DNA of 64,000 bases. Origin: an uncultured Eubacteriales bacterium. GTDB lineage: Bacteria; Bacillota; Clostridia; Lachnospirales; Lachnospiraceae. Where the stretch lies: the NCBI GenBank assembly GCA_949292785.1, contig CASFBK010000009.1, positions 62,001 to 126,000 on the forward strand. Reading direction: 5' to 3'. Below, piece by piece: positions 54,436 through 63,080 of this stretch (position 1 is the first letter of the stretch; each line of letters opens with the position of its first letter). A program made the position numbers and the translations under genes. Below the pieces are notes generated by a model that searched no databases, was not told where the DNA came from, and saw only the letters and a list, made by a program, of their open reading frames with translations.

Positions 54436-55449
54436 TTATGATTTTGCCACCTGCCATGCCTTTGGTATATAAAACTCTTCAAACTTTGCAATGGCATACT
54501 GGTCTGTCATACCTGCAATATAGTCGCATACCACCCGTTCCTTACCTTCTCCCTGCTGCAGCATATTCAGGTACTGTGTCGGCATCTTTTCCACATGCTC
54601 CATGTAATAATAAAAAAGCCGCTCCAAAAGCTCCATGGCACGGGTCTCTTCCCTCTTTGCCACCGGATTGGTATAGACGTTTTTAAACATAAAGCCCCGC
54701 AGCCCCTTCATTGCGTTCTCCACTTCTTTTGACATACAAATGTCATTTCTCCCCTGACTATTGGTAATAATATTATGTATAAAAGTATTCAGACGATTCC
54801 TGGTAGTTTCTCCTAAAATCTCCCGATATTCTCTTGGAATATCCTCTTCCGTCAGTACCTGCGCCCGAATCGCATCATCAATATCATGATTAATATAGGC
54901 TATCTTATCAGACAGTCTTACAATCTTTCCTTCCAATGTAGACGGCGTAAGGCTGGTCTGATGATTCAAAATACCGTCTCTTACCTCCCAGGTAAGATTC
55001 AGTCCTGCTCCATCCTTCTCAAGCTTTTCTACCACGCGCACGCTCTGCTCATTGTGCTTAAAGCCATCCTTACAAATCTCATTTAAAACACGCTCCCCTG
55101 CGTGCCCAAAGGGTGTGTGTCCCAAATCGTGTCCAAGTGCGATTGCTTCTACCAAATCTTCATTCAGGCGCAATGCTTTCGCGATAGTTCTGGCATTCTG
55201 GGATACCTCAAGAGTATGGGTCAACCGTGTTCTGTAATGGTCGCCTCTTGGCGCTAAAAACACCTGGGTCTTATGCATCAAGCGTCGAAAGGACTTGCAA
55301 TGCAAAATACGGTCACGGTCTCTTTGAAATACCGGACGGATATCACACTGTGCTTCCTGCCTGTCTCTGCCCCTTGAGTTCTCACTTAACGTTGCAAAGG
55401 GGCTCAGATTGGTACGTTCCAGCAATTCCATATTTTCTCTTATGGTCAC
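54436..55449 (-). CDS. dgt: dGTP triphosphohydrolase
   Basis: 337 aa HD-domain hydrolase releasing deoxyguanosine from dGTP. HD motif: FRRLMHKTQVF (first His), RTRLTHTLEVSQNARTIAKALRL, IALGHDLGHTPFGHAGE (His-Asp) and IAYINHDIDDAIRAQ. Matches the dGTPase-like family placed before dnaG in Clostridia. Start with the conserved NLSPFATLSENSRGRDR segment near the N-terminus. Regulates nucleotide pools near replication genes; specificity for dGTP is a family inference. Confidence 0.93.
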   Translation of the reverse strand: MTIRENMELLERTNLSPFATLSENSRGRDRQEAQCDIRPVFQRDRDRILHCKSFRRLMHKTQVFLAPRGDHYRTRLTHTLEVSQNARTIAKALRLNEDLVEAIALGHDLGHTPFGHAGERVLNEICKDGFKHNEQSVRVVEKLEKDGAGLNLTWEVRDGILNHQTSLTPSTLEGKIVRLSDKIAYINHDIDDAIRAQVLTEEDIPREYREILGETTRNRLNTFIHNIITNSQGRNDICMSKEVENAMKGLRGFMFKNVYTNPVAKREETRAMELLERLFYYYMEHVEKMPTQYLNMLQQGEGKERVVCDYIAGMTDQYAIAKFEEFYIPKAWQVAKS

Positions 55450-55595
55450 TACACATCACCTCTATGCTATCTGCTGCATCAAACATTAGAACGATTTTGT
55501 CTCTCAATTGATATATTCTGCGTTTCTTCGCTATTTCCTTTATTTTTTTGCAAAAATTTGCTCACAGTATCGAAAAAATTTCCTATAAAGCAAAA

Positions 55596-55619
55596 AGGTC
55601 GCTGCATACGCAACAACCT
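55596..55619 (-). terminator. tRNA-Leu terminator
   Basis: Minus strand AGGTTGTTGC (55610-55619) and GCAGCGACCT (55596-55605) form a 10-bp stem with two wobble pairs, 4-nt loop, then TTTTT. Lies 14 nt after the tRNA 3' end. Confidence 0.85.
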
Positions 55620-55632
55620 ATTTCTTTTTCAA

Positions 55633-55716
55633 TGCAGGAGATGGGACTTGAACCCACACGATATTGCTACCACAGGCACCTGAAGCCTGCGCGTCTGCCA
55701 ATTCCGCCACTCCTGC
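55633..55716 (-). tRNA. tRNA-Leu (CAG)
   Basis: 84 nt long-variable-arm tRNA on the minus strand. Acceptor GCAGGAG/CTCCTGC with discriminator A, D-arm with AATTGGCAGAC, anticodon stem CAGGC/GCCTG with loop TTCAGGT giving anticodon CAG, variable arm GTGGTAGCAATATCGT-like, and T-arm GTGGGTTCAAGTCCCATC. CCA is not encoded. A terminator follows at 55596-55619. Confidence 0.96.
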
Positions 55717-55803
55717 TTGAACTCGCAAAATGTATTCTATCTGTTTTTACGATAAAAGTCAATACCTATTTTGAAATTTATTAAATTTTTTGAAAAACTT
55801 TGA

Positions 55804-56838
55804 CTATTTCGATGTAATATGCCCCACATTTTTTATCAATATAGAAATGCTTCCATCCGGGTTCGTAATGAACTCAATATGCTCTCCATCCTGATACTGC
55901 TCCATGGGAATTTTTATTTCTACCCCGGTATCAGTGGACAAATACTGCTTTGCAAATTTTCGTGTGGTACTTTCTGCCTGTGGTTCAATCTGGGTATCTG
56001 CCACAATATGATACTTCTCTAACTTCTCGTTGACTTCCTGCTTGAACTCTTCCTTTTCCTTGAATACCTTATCGAGAACAAATGGCACATCTACAATGCC
56101 TGTTTCTTCCAACTGATTATGTATGACCTGTTTGGTCTCCATCTGCACTTCAAACTGCTCGGAATCGTTATAATACTTCTTCTGTACGTTTTCGATAGCT
56201 CTGGTAACGATGGCAAGCTGTGTCTTTGGCGACAACGCACCGCTGCAATTTAAGAACAGCTTGGAAAAATAATTGGTCTTTACGCCGTTTACATCATACT
56301 TCTTTTCTATCAGCGCGATAGAAAAATCATAGAGATTCACAATCGCCGCTTCTGACAGCTTCTGGCTTTCTGTTGGCAGAATTGCTCGAAACTTAATAAT
56401 CTCATTGGTATTCCCAAAGGCATCGGACTGGGTCTGATGGGTGTAGCTTGTCTTATAATCCATTTTAAGAAGTGCAATATGCTTTCCGGCATCTGTTTCA
56501 AACATTGCCACCACAAAGTCCGCCGGAGGAATGTCAATATTTTTATTCATAATCTCATACAGGTGACCGGAAATCTGCTGGCTTGCCTCAATAAAAGCCT
56601 CATCCGTCACTTCAGCCTCTGTCAATGGCAAAAGCTGCTGATATACGGTAGATTCCTCCTTACGAAATTCACAGCTCTTCTTATCATCTGTTGTCATTAC
56701 CCGGTAGATATGCTCCCGCAGGAAATCACCGAAATCAGACCCGTAATCCAACAATGTGTCGGAAAGCACCGGCATTCCCACGGTAGAATCTAATATATGA
56801 ACGATTACTTTTCGGAATCGAATATCTCCTTTTTCCAT
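55804..56838 (-). CDS. Nucleoid-associated protein, NdpA/YejK family
   Basis: 344 aa protein of the nucleoid-associated NA37 family (YejK-like). Visible features are IRFRKVIVHILDSTVGMPVLSD at the N-terminus, DFVVAMFETDAGKHIALLKMDYKTSYTH in the middle and FAKQYLSTDTGVEIKIPMEQYQDGEHIEFITNPDGSISILIKN at the C-terminus. A Lys/Glu-rich helical part spans ~260-300. The role in chromosome organisation is not defined in Firmicutes. ATG at 56838 preceded by AAGGAG-like AGAAAAGG. Confidence 0.85.
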   Translation of the reverse strand: MEKGDIRFRKVIVHILDSTVGMPVLSDTLLDYGSDFGDFLREHIYRVMTTDDKKSCEFRKEESTVYQQLLPLTEAEVTDEAFIEASQQISGHLYEIMNKNIDIPPADFVVAMFETDAGKHIALLKMDYKTSYTHQTQSDAFGNTNEIIKFRAILPTESQKLSEAAIVNLYDFSIALIEKKYDVNGVKTNYFSKLFLNCSGALSPKTQLAIVTRAIENVQKKYYNDSEQFEVQMETKQVIHNQLEETGIVDVPFVLDKVFKEKEEFKQEVNEKLEKYHIVADTQIEPQAESTTRKFAKQYLSTDTGVEIKIPMEQYQDGEHIEFITNPDGSISILIKNVGHITSK

Positions 56839-56884
56839 AATCCTTTTCTCCTTCTCTTATGTCAGATTACATTTTTAGGCTTTT

Positions 56885-57646
56885 CTACAAATCAATATCC
56901 AGCTCCACCGGACAGTGGTCTGACCCCATCACTTCTGTATGAATCTTGGCGTCTTTGAGCTTGTCTTTTAAATCCTCTGACACAACAAAATAATCAATAC
57001 GCCACCCCGCATTCTTCTCACGAGCTTTGAACCGGTAAGACCACCAGGAATAAATCTGTTCCTGTTCGGGATAGAAATAACGGAAGGTATCAATATAACC
57101 ATGACTTAACAGTATGGAAAATTTGTTGCGCTCTTCATCGGTAAAGCCTGCATTGTTCCGGTTGGTTTTCGGATTCTTAAGGTCAATTTCCTTGTGCGCC
57201 ACATTCAAATCGCCACAGAAAATCACCGGCTTTTTCTCCTTCAAGCCATCCAGATATTCTAAAAAAGCATCCTCCCACTGCATACGGTAAGGCAGTCTTA
57301 ACAGTGCATTCTGGGAATTGGGCGTATAGCAGGTAACCAGATAAAAGCTGTCATATTCCAGTGTAATCACTCTGCCTTCCTTGTCATGCTCCTCGATACC
57401 AATTCCATAGGTCACAGACACCGGCTTATGCTTTGTAAAAATCGCTGTGCCGGAATATCCCTTTTTTTCTGCATAATTCCAGTAGCCTTCATAGCCCTCC
57501 GGCAAGTCCAGTTCAATCTGCCCTTCCTGCAGCTTCGACTCCTGAATACAGAAAAAGTCTGCATCGGCTTCCTTAAAATATTCTAAAAATCCTTTTTGCA
57601 CACAGGCACGCAGCCCGTTTACGTTCCAGGAAATAAGCTTCATCAT
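56885..57646 (-). CDS. Exodeoxyribonuclease III (ExoA type)
   Basis: 253 aa AP endonuclease/3'-5' exonuclease for base-excision repair. Family motifs: MKLISWNVNGLRACVQKGF, DFFCIQESKLQEGQIE, VIFCGDLNVAHKEIDLKNP, YSWWSYRFKAREKNAGWRIDYF and SDHCPVELDI (catalytic His). Starts 23 nt after the acyltransferase stop codon. Confidence 0.95.
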   Translation of the reverse strand: MMKLISWNVNGLRACVQKGFLEYFKEADADFFCIQESKLQEGQIELDLPEGYEGYWNYAEKKGYSGTAIFTKHKPVSVTYGIGIEEHDKEGRVITLEYDSFYLVTCYTPNSQNALLRLPYRMQWEDAFLEYLDGLKEKKPVIFCGDLNVAHKEIDLKNPKTNRNNAGFTDEERNKFSILLSHGYIDTFRYFYPEQEQIYSWWSYRFKAREKNAGWRIDYFVVSEDLKDKLKDAKIHTEVMGSDHCPVELDIDL

Positions 57647-57669
57647 AAATTGCTCCTTTCTGCCTCTTT

Positions 57670-58731
57670 TTAATTATGTACGAAAGCTCGTATCTTTCTA
57701 TAGTATATCCGAATTGGCCGAAAAGTACCAGCAGATTTCTCATGCAAATTTTTCTCAATCAGATAAAAACCATATCCAACGGTTACACAGACCAGCACAT
57801 TCCCTATGGTTACGAGCACTGCCGGGTGTAGCGGAAATAAAATATCATCAAAAAATTCAAAATACATCATCTGAACCAGAAAAATATGATAAGACGCTTT
57901 TCCTATTTCAGACAGCAACACGCCCACTTTTCCCGGTATCTTTTTATTTTTCAAATAATGAAACAATAGATATATGATTGGAAAAATATAAAATGCTGTC
58001 AGCATGGAGGTTCTTGTCCAAAAGCGGAATAACTCTAATTCCGGCTGATTTTCCAACTGATATACCCATATAATAAAACCAAAGCCTACCGCAAAGCCCG
58101 GAAGCATCGCCCATACAGGCAGCGGATATTTCTTTTCATTCTTTAAGTGAAAATACAAATAACAGCCCATGGCAAGAAATAACAGATACCTTGGTACCAG
58201 TAACCGATAAGTATCTAATTCCATTTCACTGTAACGTACATAATACTCATAAGCAAGATTGAGAAGCGCCACGCCTGCCACTCCGCCCCAGGAAATATGT
58301 TTTACCATAAGATAAATAATCGGAAATAAGAATAATAACTGTATCAAAATCGGATAATAATAACTTCCCGGCCCGATTCCTCCTTCCATAAAACAGGTTA
58401 TCATTTCCTTTAAGGAATACGGCTGTCCTTCCATGGCTTCTAAAACCATTTCCAATACAAAAACCATAACAAAGGGTACGGTAAATCTTACGATTCTTGG
58501 CATAACATTTTTCCACTGATATAATTCTATGATTTTGCCACTGGTCTTTCGCTCAAATGACATAGAGAAATTAAAGCTTGTCAGCAGCATAAAAATCGGA
58601 ACTGCCATAGCAATGAACCATGTGAAAAACGGTGTTGTCTTGTCTTCCCATTCATAGTGGGTGATGATTACCATAATAATTCCTACTGCTTTTAAGTAAT
58701 CAATTAAATAAATATGTTTCTTTTCTTCCAA
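57670..58731 (-). CDS. Acyltransferase family 3 membrane protein
   Basis: 353 aa polytopic protein (about 10 helices) of the OafA/YrhL acyltransferase 3 family. Typical start IYLIDYLKAVGIIMVIITHYEWE with the catalytic-type His21, and the arginine in FNFSMSFER. Probably transfers acyl groups (acetyl, succinyl) to cell-surface polysaccharide or peptidoglycan. No SGNH domain. Own promoter at 58765-58792, divergent from the MarR gene. Confidence 0.88.
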   Translation of the reverse strand: MEEKKHIYLIDYLKAVGIIMVIITHYEWEDKTTPFFTWFIAMAVPIFMLLTSFNFSMSFERKTSGKIIELYQWKNVMPRIVRFTVPFVMVFVLEMVLEAMEGQPYSLKEMITCFMEGGIGPGSYYYPILIQLLFLFPIIYLMVKHISWGGVAGVALLNLAYEYYVRYSEMELDTYRLLVPRYLLFLAMGCYLYFHLKNEKKYPLPVWAMLPGFAVGFGFIIWVYQLENQPELELFRFWTRTSMLTAFYIFPIIYLLFHYLKNKKIPGKVGVLLSEIGKASYHIFLVQMMYFEFFDDILFPLHPAVLVTIGNVLVCVTVGYGFYLIEKNLHEKSAGTFRPIRIYYRKIRAFVHN

Positions 58732-58764
58732 TTTCTTTCACCTCTTACCTAAAGTCCGAGGGTG

Positions 58765-58792
58765 ATTATACCACAATCAAATAATTTGTCCA
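58765..58792 (-). promoter_or_regulatory. Promoter of the acyltransferase gene
   Basis: Minus strand: -35 TGGACA (58787-58792), 16 nt spacer, -10 TATAAT (58765-58770). Confidence 0.6.
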
Positions 58793-58824
58793 GCGTATTT
58801 TGTCAATAGTCCCGGAATAAATAT

Positions 58825-58874
58825 AAGGTACCTTGACACTTTCCCCATAGCGCGTTAAAATATCAAGGTACCTA
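58825..58874 (+). promoter_or_regulatory. marR-ABC promoter with two AGGTACCT operators
   Basis: -35 TTGACA (58833-58838), 17 nt spacer, -10 TAAAAT (58856-58861). Palindromes AAGGTACCTT (58825-58834) and AAGGTACCTA (58865-58874) flank and overlap the core promoter, so a repressor bound to both sites would block it. The MarR protein encoded immediately downstream is the likely ligand. Confidence 0.75.
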
Positions 58875-58898
58875 ACATTTTTTTTTAGGAGGTTTTTT

Positions 58899-59381
58899 AT
58901 GAAAAAAAATAAACATGGTTTACATCATGGCAGAGCTATCCGCCGCACCGCAAATTATGAAATGTTTGACCAAAATAAAAGACTCGTCATGAATCTGCGT
59001 GATTTAGGGCATGTGATACGTTTTCTTTACGAAGGAAGAGGCAGCCAGAAGCAAATCCTGATCATCCTGCTGGAAACAGGAAATATGACCCAGCGGGAAC
59101 TGACGGAAAAAATCGGTATTCAGCCCGGCTCCGCCAGTGAAGTCATTGGAAAATTAGAACACGCAGGATTCATTTCACGCACTCCCAACCGGGAAGACCA
59201 CCGGACTACTGACATTCAGTTGACCGAGACAGGCAGAATCCAGGCAGAAGAAGCAGCCAGACAGCGGGAAATTCGTCATCAGGAGATGTTCTCCTGTTTA
59301 TCCGACGAAGAAAAAGAAAATCTGCTGCTGCTTGCAGAAAAACTGAACAAAGACTGGGACAGCCGCTATCGGAATCTTTAA
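58899..59381 (+). CDS. MarR-family transcriptional regulator
   Basis: 160 aa winged-helix repressor. The HTH is visible as MTQRELTEKIGIQPGSASEVIGKLEHAGFISRTPNREDHRTTDIQLTETG (residues ~66-116), followed by the dimerisation helices. A basic, His-rich N-terminal extension (KKNKHGLHHGRAIRR) precedes it. AGGAGG lies 7-8 nt before the ATG. Followed after 13 nt by the ABC exporter genes, so it likely represses them until a toxic ligand appears. Confidence 0.93.
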   Translation: MKKNKHGLHHGRAIRRTANYEMFDQNKRLVMNLRDLGHVIRFLYEGRGSQKQILIILLETGNMTQRELTEKIGIQPGSASEVIGKLEHAGFISRTPNREDHRTTDIQLTETGRIQAEEAARQREIRHQEMFSCLSDEEKENLLLLAEKLNKDWDSRYRNL

Positions 59382-59394
59382 GGAGAACACTAAT

Positions 59395-61134
59395 ATGTGG
59401 AAATATATAAAAACCTATCTTCATTTTGCAATCATCGCCGCGCTTTTCATGGTGGGCGAGGTATTAATGGACTTGATTCAGCCTGAACTTATGAGCCGAA
59501 TTGTGGACGAAGGCGTACTTGGAATCAACAATAACGGCGTCGGAGAGATTCATCTGATTCTGACACTTGGTCTTGCCATGATTGGGCTTGTTATCTTTGG
59601 CGGGCTGTGCGGCTCACTGAATAATGTGTTCGTACATATGACGGGACAAAATATCGGAAATGAAATGCGTAAGGATTGTTTTCGCAATATTATGACCTTT
59701 TCTTTTCCTCAAATGGACCGCTTCGGAACAGGCTCTCTGGTCACACGTGTTACTAACGATATTACACAGGTGCAGAACTTTGTTTCACAGTTTGTCCGGG
59801 GTATGATTCGTACCTCTATGCTGACAGCAGGAAGTATTTTTTTCATGTTCCGGCTGAACCATCAATTCGGACTCATTGTATTATGTGCGTTTCCATTTAT
59901 TCTTGGCTGCATGATTCTTTGCCTGTATAAGGCAAATCCACTGCTGACTCAATTACAGGCACAGCTCGACCAGATTAATGCTGTTATGCAGGAGGATGTA
60001 TCGGGCATCCGTATTATCAAAGCCTGTGTGCGGGAAATCTACGAAAAACTCCGCTTTGGGAAAGCCAATGACGACCTGATACGAACGCAGCTTCGCGTCC
60101 TTGTGATTTTTGCTTTTATGAATCCTATGATGAATGGGCTTATGTACATTGTAGTGGTGCTTATTCTGCTTTCAGGTTCCTATCAGGTAGGAGCACATAC
60201 CACAACCCCCGGTACGATTATGGCGGCAATCACCTACACTACACAGCTTCTTAACGGAATTCTGATGCTGGTTATGCTGTTTCAGAATATCTCCAAAGGA
60301 ATTGCCTCCTGGAAGCGGGTACGGGAGGTACTGCAAAGCGAACCGGAGCTGAAAGACGGAGGCTTTGAAGGAGCGACCACGGAACATGGAAAAATTGAAT
60401 TCCGTAACGTATCCTTTGCCTTTCCGGGAACGGAGCAGACTGTTTTGAAGCATATCAACCTGACCATCAACCCGGGAGAAACCATTGCGATTATGGGGGC
60501 AACGGGCTGTGGAAAAACCGCACTTGTCAGTTTAATCCCCCGCTTCTATGATGTGACGGAGGGCACAGTTCTTGTGGATGGTATAGATGTACGGGAATAT
60601 CACCAGAAGGATTTACGCGAAAAAATAGCAATTACTCTGCAAAAAAGCGAATTGTTCAGCACTTCCATTCAGGAAAACATCTCCTGGGGGGCACCGGACG
60701 CCACAGAGGAAGCTGTTCGTGATTCCGCAGTCATTGCCCAGGCTGATGATTTTATAAAGACAACCCAGAATGGATATGACACTCCGGTTGCAGAACGTGG
60801 AATGAGCTTATCCGGCGGACAGAAACAGCGAATCTCCATCGCCAGAGCCATATTAAAAAGCGCTGAAATCCTGATTTTTGATGATTCCACCAGTGCGTTA
60901 GATTTAAAAACAGAGGCAGACCTGTATGCAGCATTGAATGCATCCAGACCAGAATGTACCAAGCTTATCATTGCACAACGTATCGCTTCTGTGCGTCGTG
61001 CAGACAAAATAGTTGTTTTAAATAATGGAACCCTTGAGGCATGCGGCTCCCATACAGAGCTATTGCAGTCCTGCCAAACATATCAGGATATTTATCATTC
61101 TCAAATAGGAAGTGAAGGTGAGAACAATGAGTGA
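59395..61134 (+). CDS. ABC exporter subunit 1 (degenerate catalytic site)
   Basis: 579 aa half-transporter with six-helix membrane domain (residues ~1-310) and ATPase. Walker A MGATGCGKTALVSLI, signature LSGGQKQRISIARAI, Walker B EILIFDDSTSALD, where the catalytic Glu after the Walker B Asp is Asp. This is typical of the non-hydrolysing subunit of heterodimeric multidrug exporters such as TM287 or LmrC. Overlaps the next gene by 8 nt (ATGAGTGA). Confidence 0.92.
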   Translation: MWKYIKTYLHFAIIAALFMVGEVLMDLIQPELMSRIVDEGVLGINNNGVGEIHLILTLGLAMIGLVIFGGLCGSLNNVFVHMTGQNIGNEMRKDCFRNIMTFSFPQMDRFGTGSLVTRVTNDITQVQNFVSQFVRGMIRTSMLTAGSIFFMFRLNHQFGLIVLCAFPFILGCMILCLYKANPLLTQLQAQLDQINAVMQEDVSGIRIIKACVREIYEKLRFGKANDDLIRTQLRVLVIFAFMNPMMNGLMYIVVVLILLSGSYQVGAHTTTPGTIMAAITYTTQLLNGILMLVMLFQNISKGIASWKRVREVLQSEPELKDGGFEGATTEHGKIEFRNVSFAFPGTEQTVLKHINLTINPGETIAIMGATGCGKTALVSLIPRFYDVTEGTVLVDGIDVREYHQKDLREKIAITLQKSELFSTSIQENISWGAPDATEEAVRDSAVIAQADDFIKTTQNGYDTPVAERGMSLSGGQKQRISIARAILKSAEILIFDDSTSALDLKTEADLYAALNASRPECTKLIIAQRIASVRRADKIVVLNNGTLEACGSHTELLQSCQTYQDIYHSQIGSEGENNE

Positions 61135-62935
61135 AAATAAAAACGTAGAGCGTAATATTCCCGGAATGAACAGACACACTCAATTTGCAGAGGTAGAACA
61201 AGCAGAACATGTGAGCAATACCCTGAAACGAATCATCACCTATTTCGTGCATGAAAAAATGCTGGTAGCATGTATGCTTTGTATTGTCATTTTCGGGACA
61301 TTTTGCGGTGTTTATGCACCAAGCCTCCAAAGTAAGGCTATCGACATTATCGCAGGCTCTGCCGGGGGAAATCTTTCCTGCACTCTGCTGTTCATGCTGG
61401 CAGTGTATTTATTTTACAGCGGCAGTCAACTGCTTCAGGGATTACTTAGCGCCCACTTAAGTCAGCGAATCGTAAAGCGGATGCGTCAGGAGCTGTTTGG
61501 AAAAATCGTTGATTTGCCTGTAAAATACCTTGACACCCATTCCCATGGTGATGTCATGAGCCGTATGACAAACGATATTGAAAACATATCCACCACTGTT
61601 TCTCAGTCATTGCCTTCGCTTTTTTCCGGTGTTTTGACGATAATCGGTACGGTTGCGATTATGCTTTTTTATTGCTGGCAGTTAGCGCTTTTGAGCTTTG
61701 CCACTGTGTTTTTGACGTTTCTTGCAACCAAAATATTATCCAAGCGGGTTCGGAAATTTTCCAGACGCCGTCAGGAATTGTTAGGAAATCTCAACGGTAC
61801 CGTTGAGGAAATGATTTCCGGCTATCGGACTGTGGTCGCATATAACCATCAGGATATTACTACAACGAAATTCTGCGCCACCTCCGATTCTCTGACAAAA
61901 GCAGGCATACGCACCGATATTTTCAGCGGTGTCATGGGACCAATTATGAATTGTATCGGTAATATCGGCTTTGTGATTATTGCGGCTTTCGGCGGATATT
62001 TTGCAATTAACGGTCTGATATCTGTTGGTGTGATTTCTGCCTTTATTGTATATGCAAAACAATTCAGCCGCCCTATTAACGAGATTGCTCAGATTTACGG
62101 TCAGCTTCAGACTGCCATTGCGGGCGCTGAGCGGGTATTTTCTGTGATAGATGAAAGTAATGAGGATAAAACCGGAGATACGCTTGCAGAGAGTACAGCC
62201 GCAGACGTAACCTTCCAGAATGTAAAATTCTCTTATGAGCAGGGATATCCTGTACTTCATGATTTTACTTTAACAGTGCCATCCGGAAAAAAGGTCGCCT
62301 TGGTAGGCGCTACCGGAAGCGGAAAGACCACCGTAGTCAATTTGTTAATGCGTTTTTATGACATTGACAGCGGCAATATCTACATTAACCGGCAGAATAT
62401 AAAGGATATTTCCAGAGACAGCCTGCGTAAAAACGTGGCGATTGTATTGCAGGATACTGTCCTGTTTTCTGACACCATTCGAAACAATCTGAAATACGGA
62501 AATGAACATGCTTCCGAAGAACAATTAGATGCTGCGGTAGAAATGAGCCGATGCAAGGATATGATTCAGATGCTGCCCCAGGGATTTGATACGGTATTGA
62601 TCGGTTCCGGCGAGAATATCAGTCAGGGACAGCGGCAGCTTCTTGCCATTGCAAGAGCCTTTGTTGCGGACCCCAAAATCCTGATTCTGGATGAGGCTAC
62701 CTCTAATGTAGATACCCGAACAGAAAAGGCGATTCAGGATGCCATGCAGTTAGTCATGAAGAACCGCACCAGCATTATCATTGCACACCGTTTATCTACC
62801 ATCCGAGATGCCGATATCATTGTAGTTATGGATAAAGGAAGCATTGTAGAAAGCGGAAGCCATGACAGTCTGCTGGCACAAAAGGGCAAATATTATGAAC
62901 TGTATATGACGCAATATGCTGGATTTACGATATAA
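61127..62935 (+). CDS. ABC exporter subunit 2 (catalytic)
   Basis: 602 aa half-transporter with Walker A VGATGSGKTTVVNLLMRF, signature ISQGQRQLLAIARAF, Walker B KILILDEATSNVDTRTEKAI, complete with catalytic Glu. A ~45-residue cytoplasmic N-terminus precedes the first helix. ATG at 61127 has AAGG 8 nt upstream; an in-frame ATG five codons earlier is not supported. Pairs with subunit 1 as an exporter, probably of drugs or lipophilic compounds, under MarR control. Confidence 0.93.
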   Translation: MSENKNVERNIPGMNRHTQFAEVEQAEHVSNTLKRIITYFVHEKMLVACMLCIVIFGTFCGVYAPSLQSKAIDIIAGSAGGNLSCTLLFMLAVYLFYSGSQLLQGLLSAHLSQRIVKRMRQELFGKIVDLPVKYLDTHSHGDVMSRMTNDIENISTTVSQSLPSLFSGVLTIIGTVAIMLFYCWQLALLSFATVFLTFLATKILSKRVRKFSRRRQELLGNLNGTVEEMISGYRTVVAYNHQDITTTKFCATSDSLTKAGIRTDIFSGVMGPIMNCIGNIGFVIIAAFGGYFAINGLISVGVISAFIVYAKQFSRPINEIAQIYGQLQTAIAGAERVFSVIDESNEDKTGDTLAESTAADVTFQNVKFSYEQGYPVLHDFTLTVPSGKKVALVGATGSGKTTVVNLLMRFYDIDSGNIYINRQNIKDISRDSLRKNVAIVLQDTVLFSDTIRNNLKYGNEHASEEQLDAAVEMSRCKDMIQMLPQGFDTVLIGSGENISQGQRQLLAIARAFVADPKILILDEATSNVDTRTEKAIQDAMQLVMKNRTSIIIAHRLSTIRDADIIVVMDKGSIVESGSHDSLLAQKGKYYELYMTQYAGFTI

Positions 62936-62977
62936 CAGCCAAAACCAATGTGGAAAACTTCATATATTTTCACCAAA

Positions 62978-63061
62978 AACAGCGTGCAGACGTCAACTGA
63001 ATTACACAGTTGTGCTACACGCTGTTCCTTTCTTCCAGCTTTGTTCATAAAATAACAAAGC
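62978..63061. terminator. Bidirectional terminator region between convergent genes
   Basis: AACAGCGTG (62978-62986) pairs with CACGCTGTT (63018-63026), enclosing a second hairpin CAACTG/CAGTTG. A further 8-bp stem GCTTTGTT/AACAAAGC lies at 63038-63061. Together they end the ABC exporter operon and the convergent binding-protein gene; only weak T tracts are present. Confidence 0.65.
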
Positions 63062-63080
63062 CGGATTGCAAATCAATATC

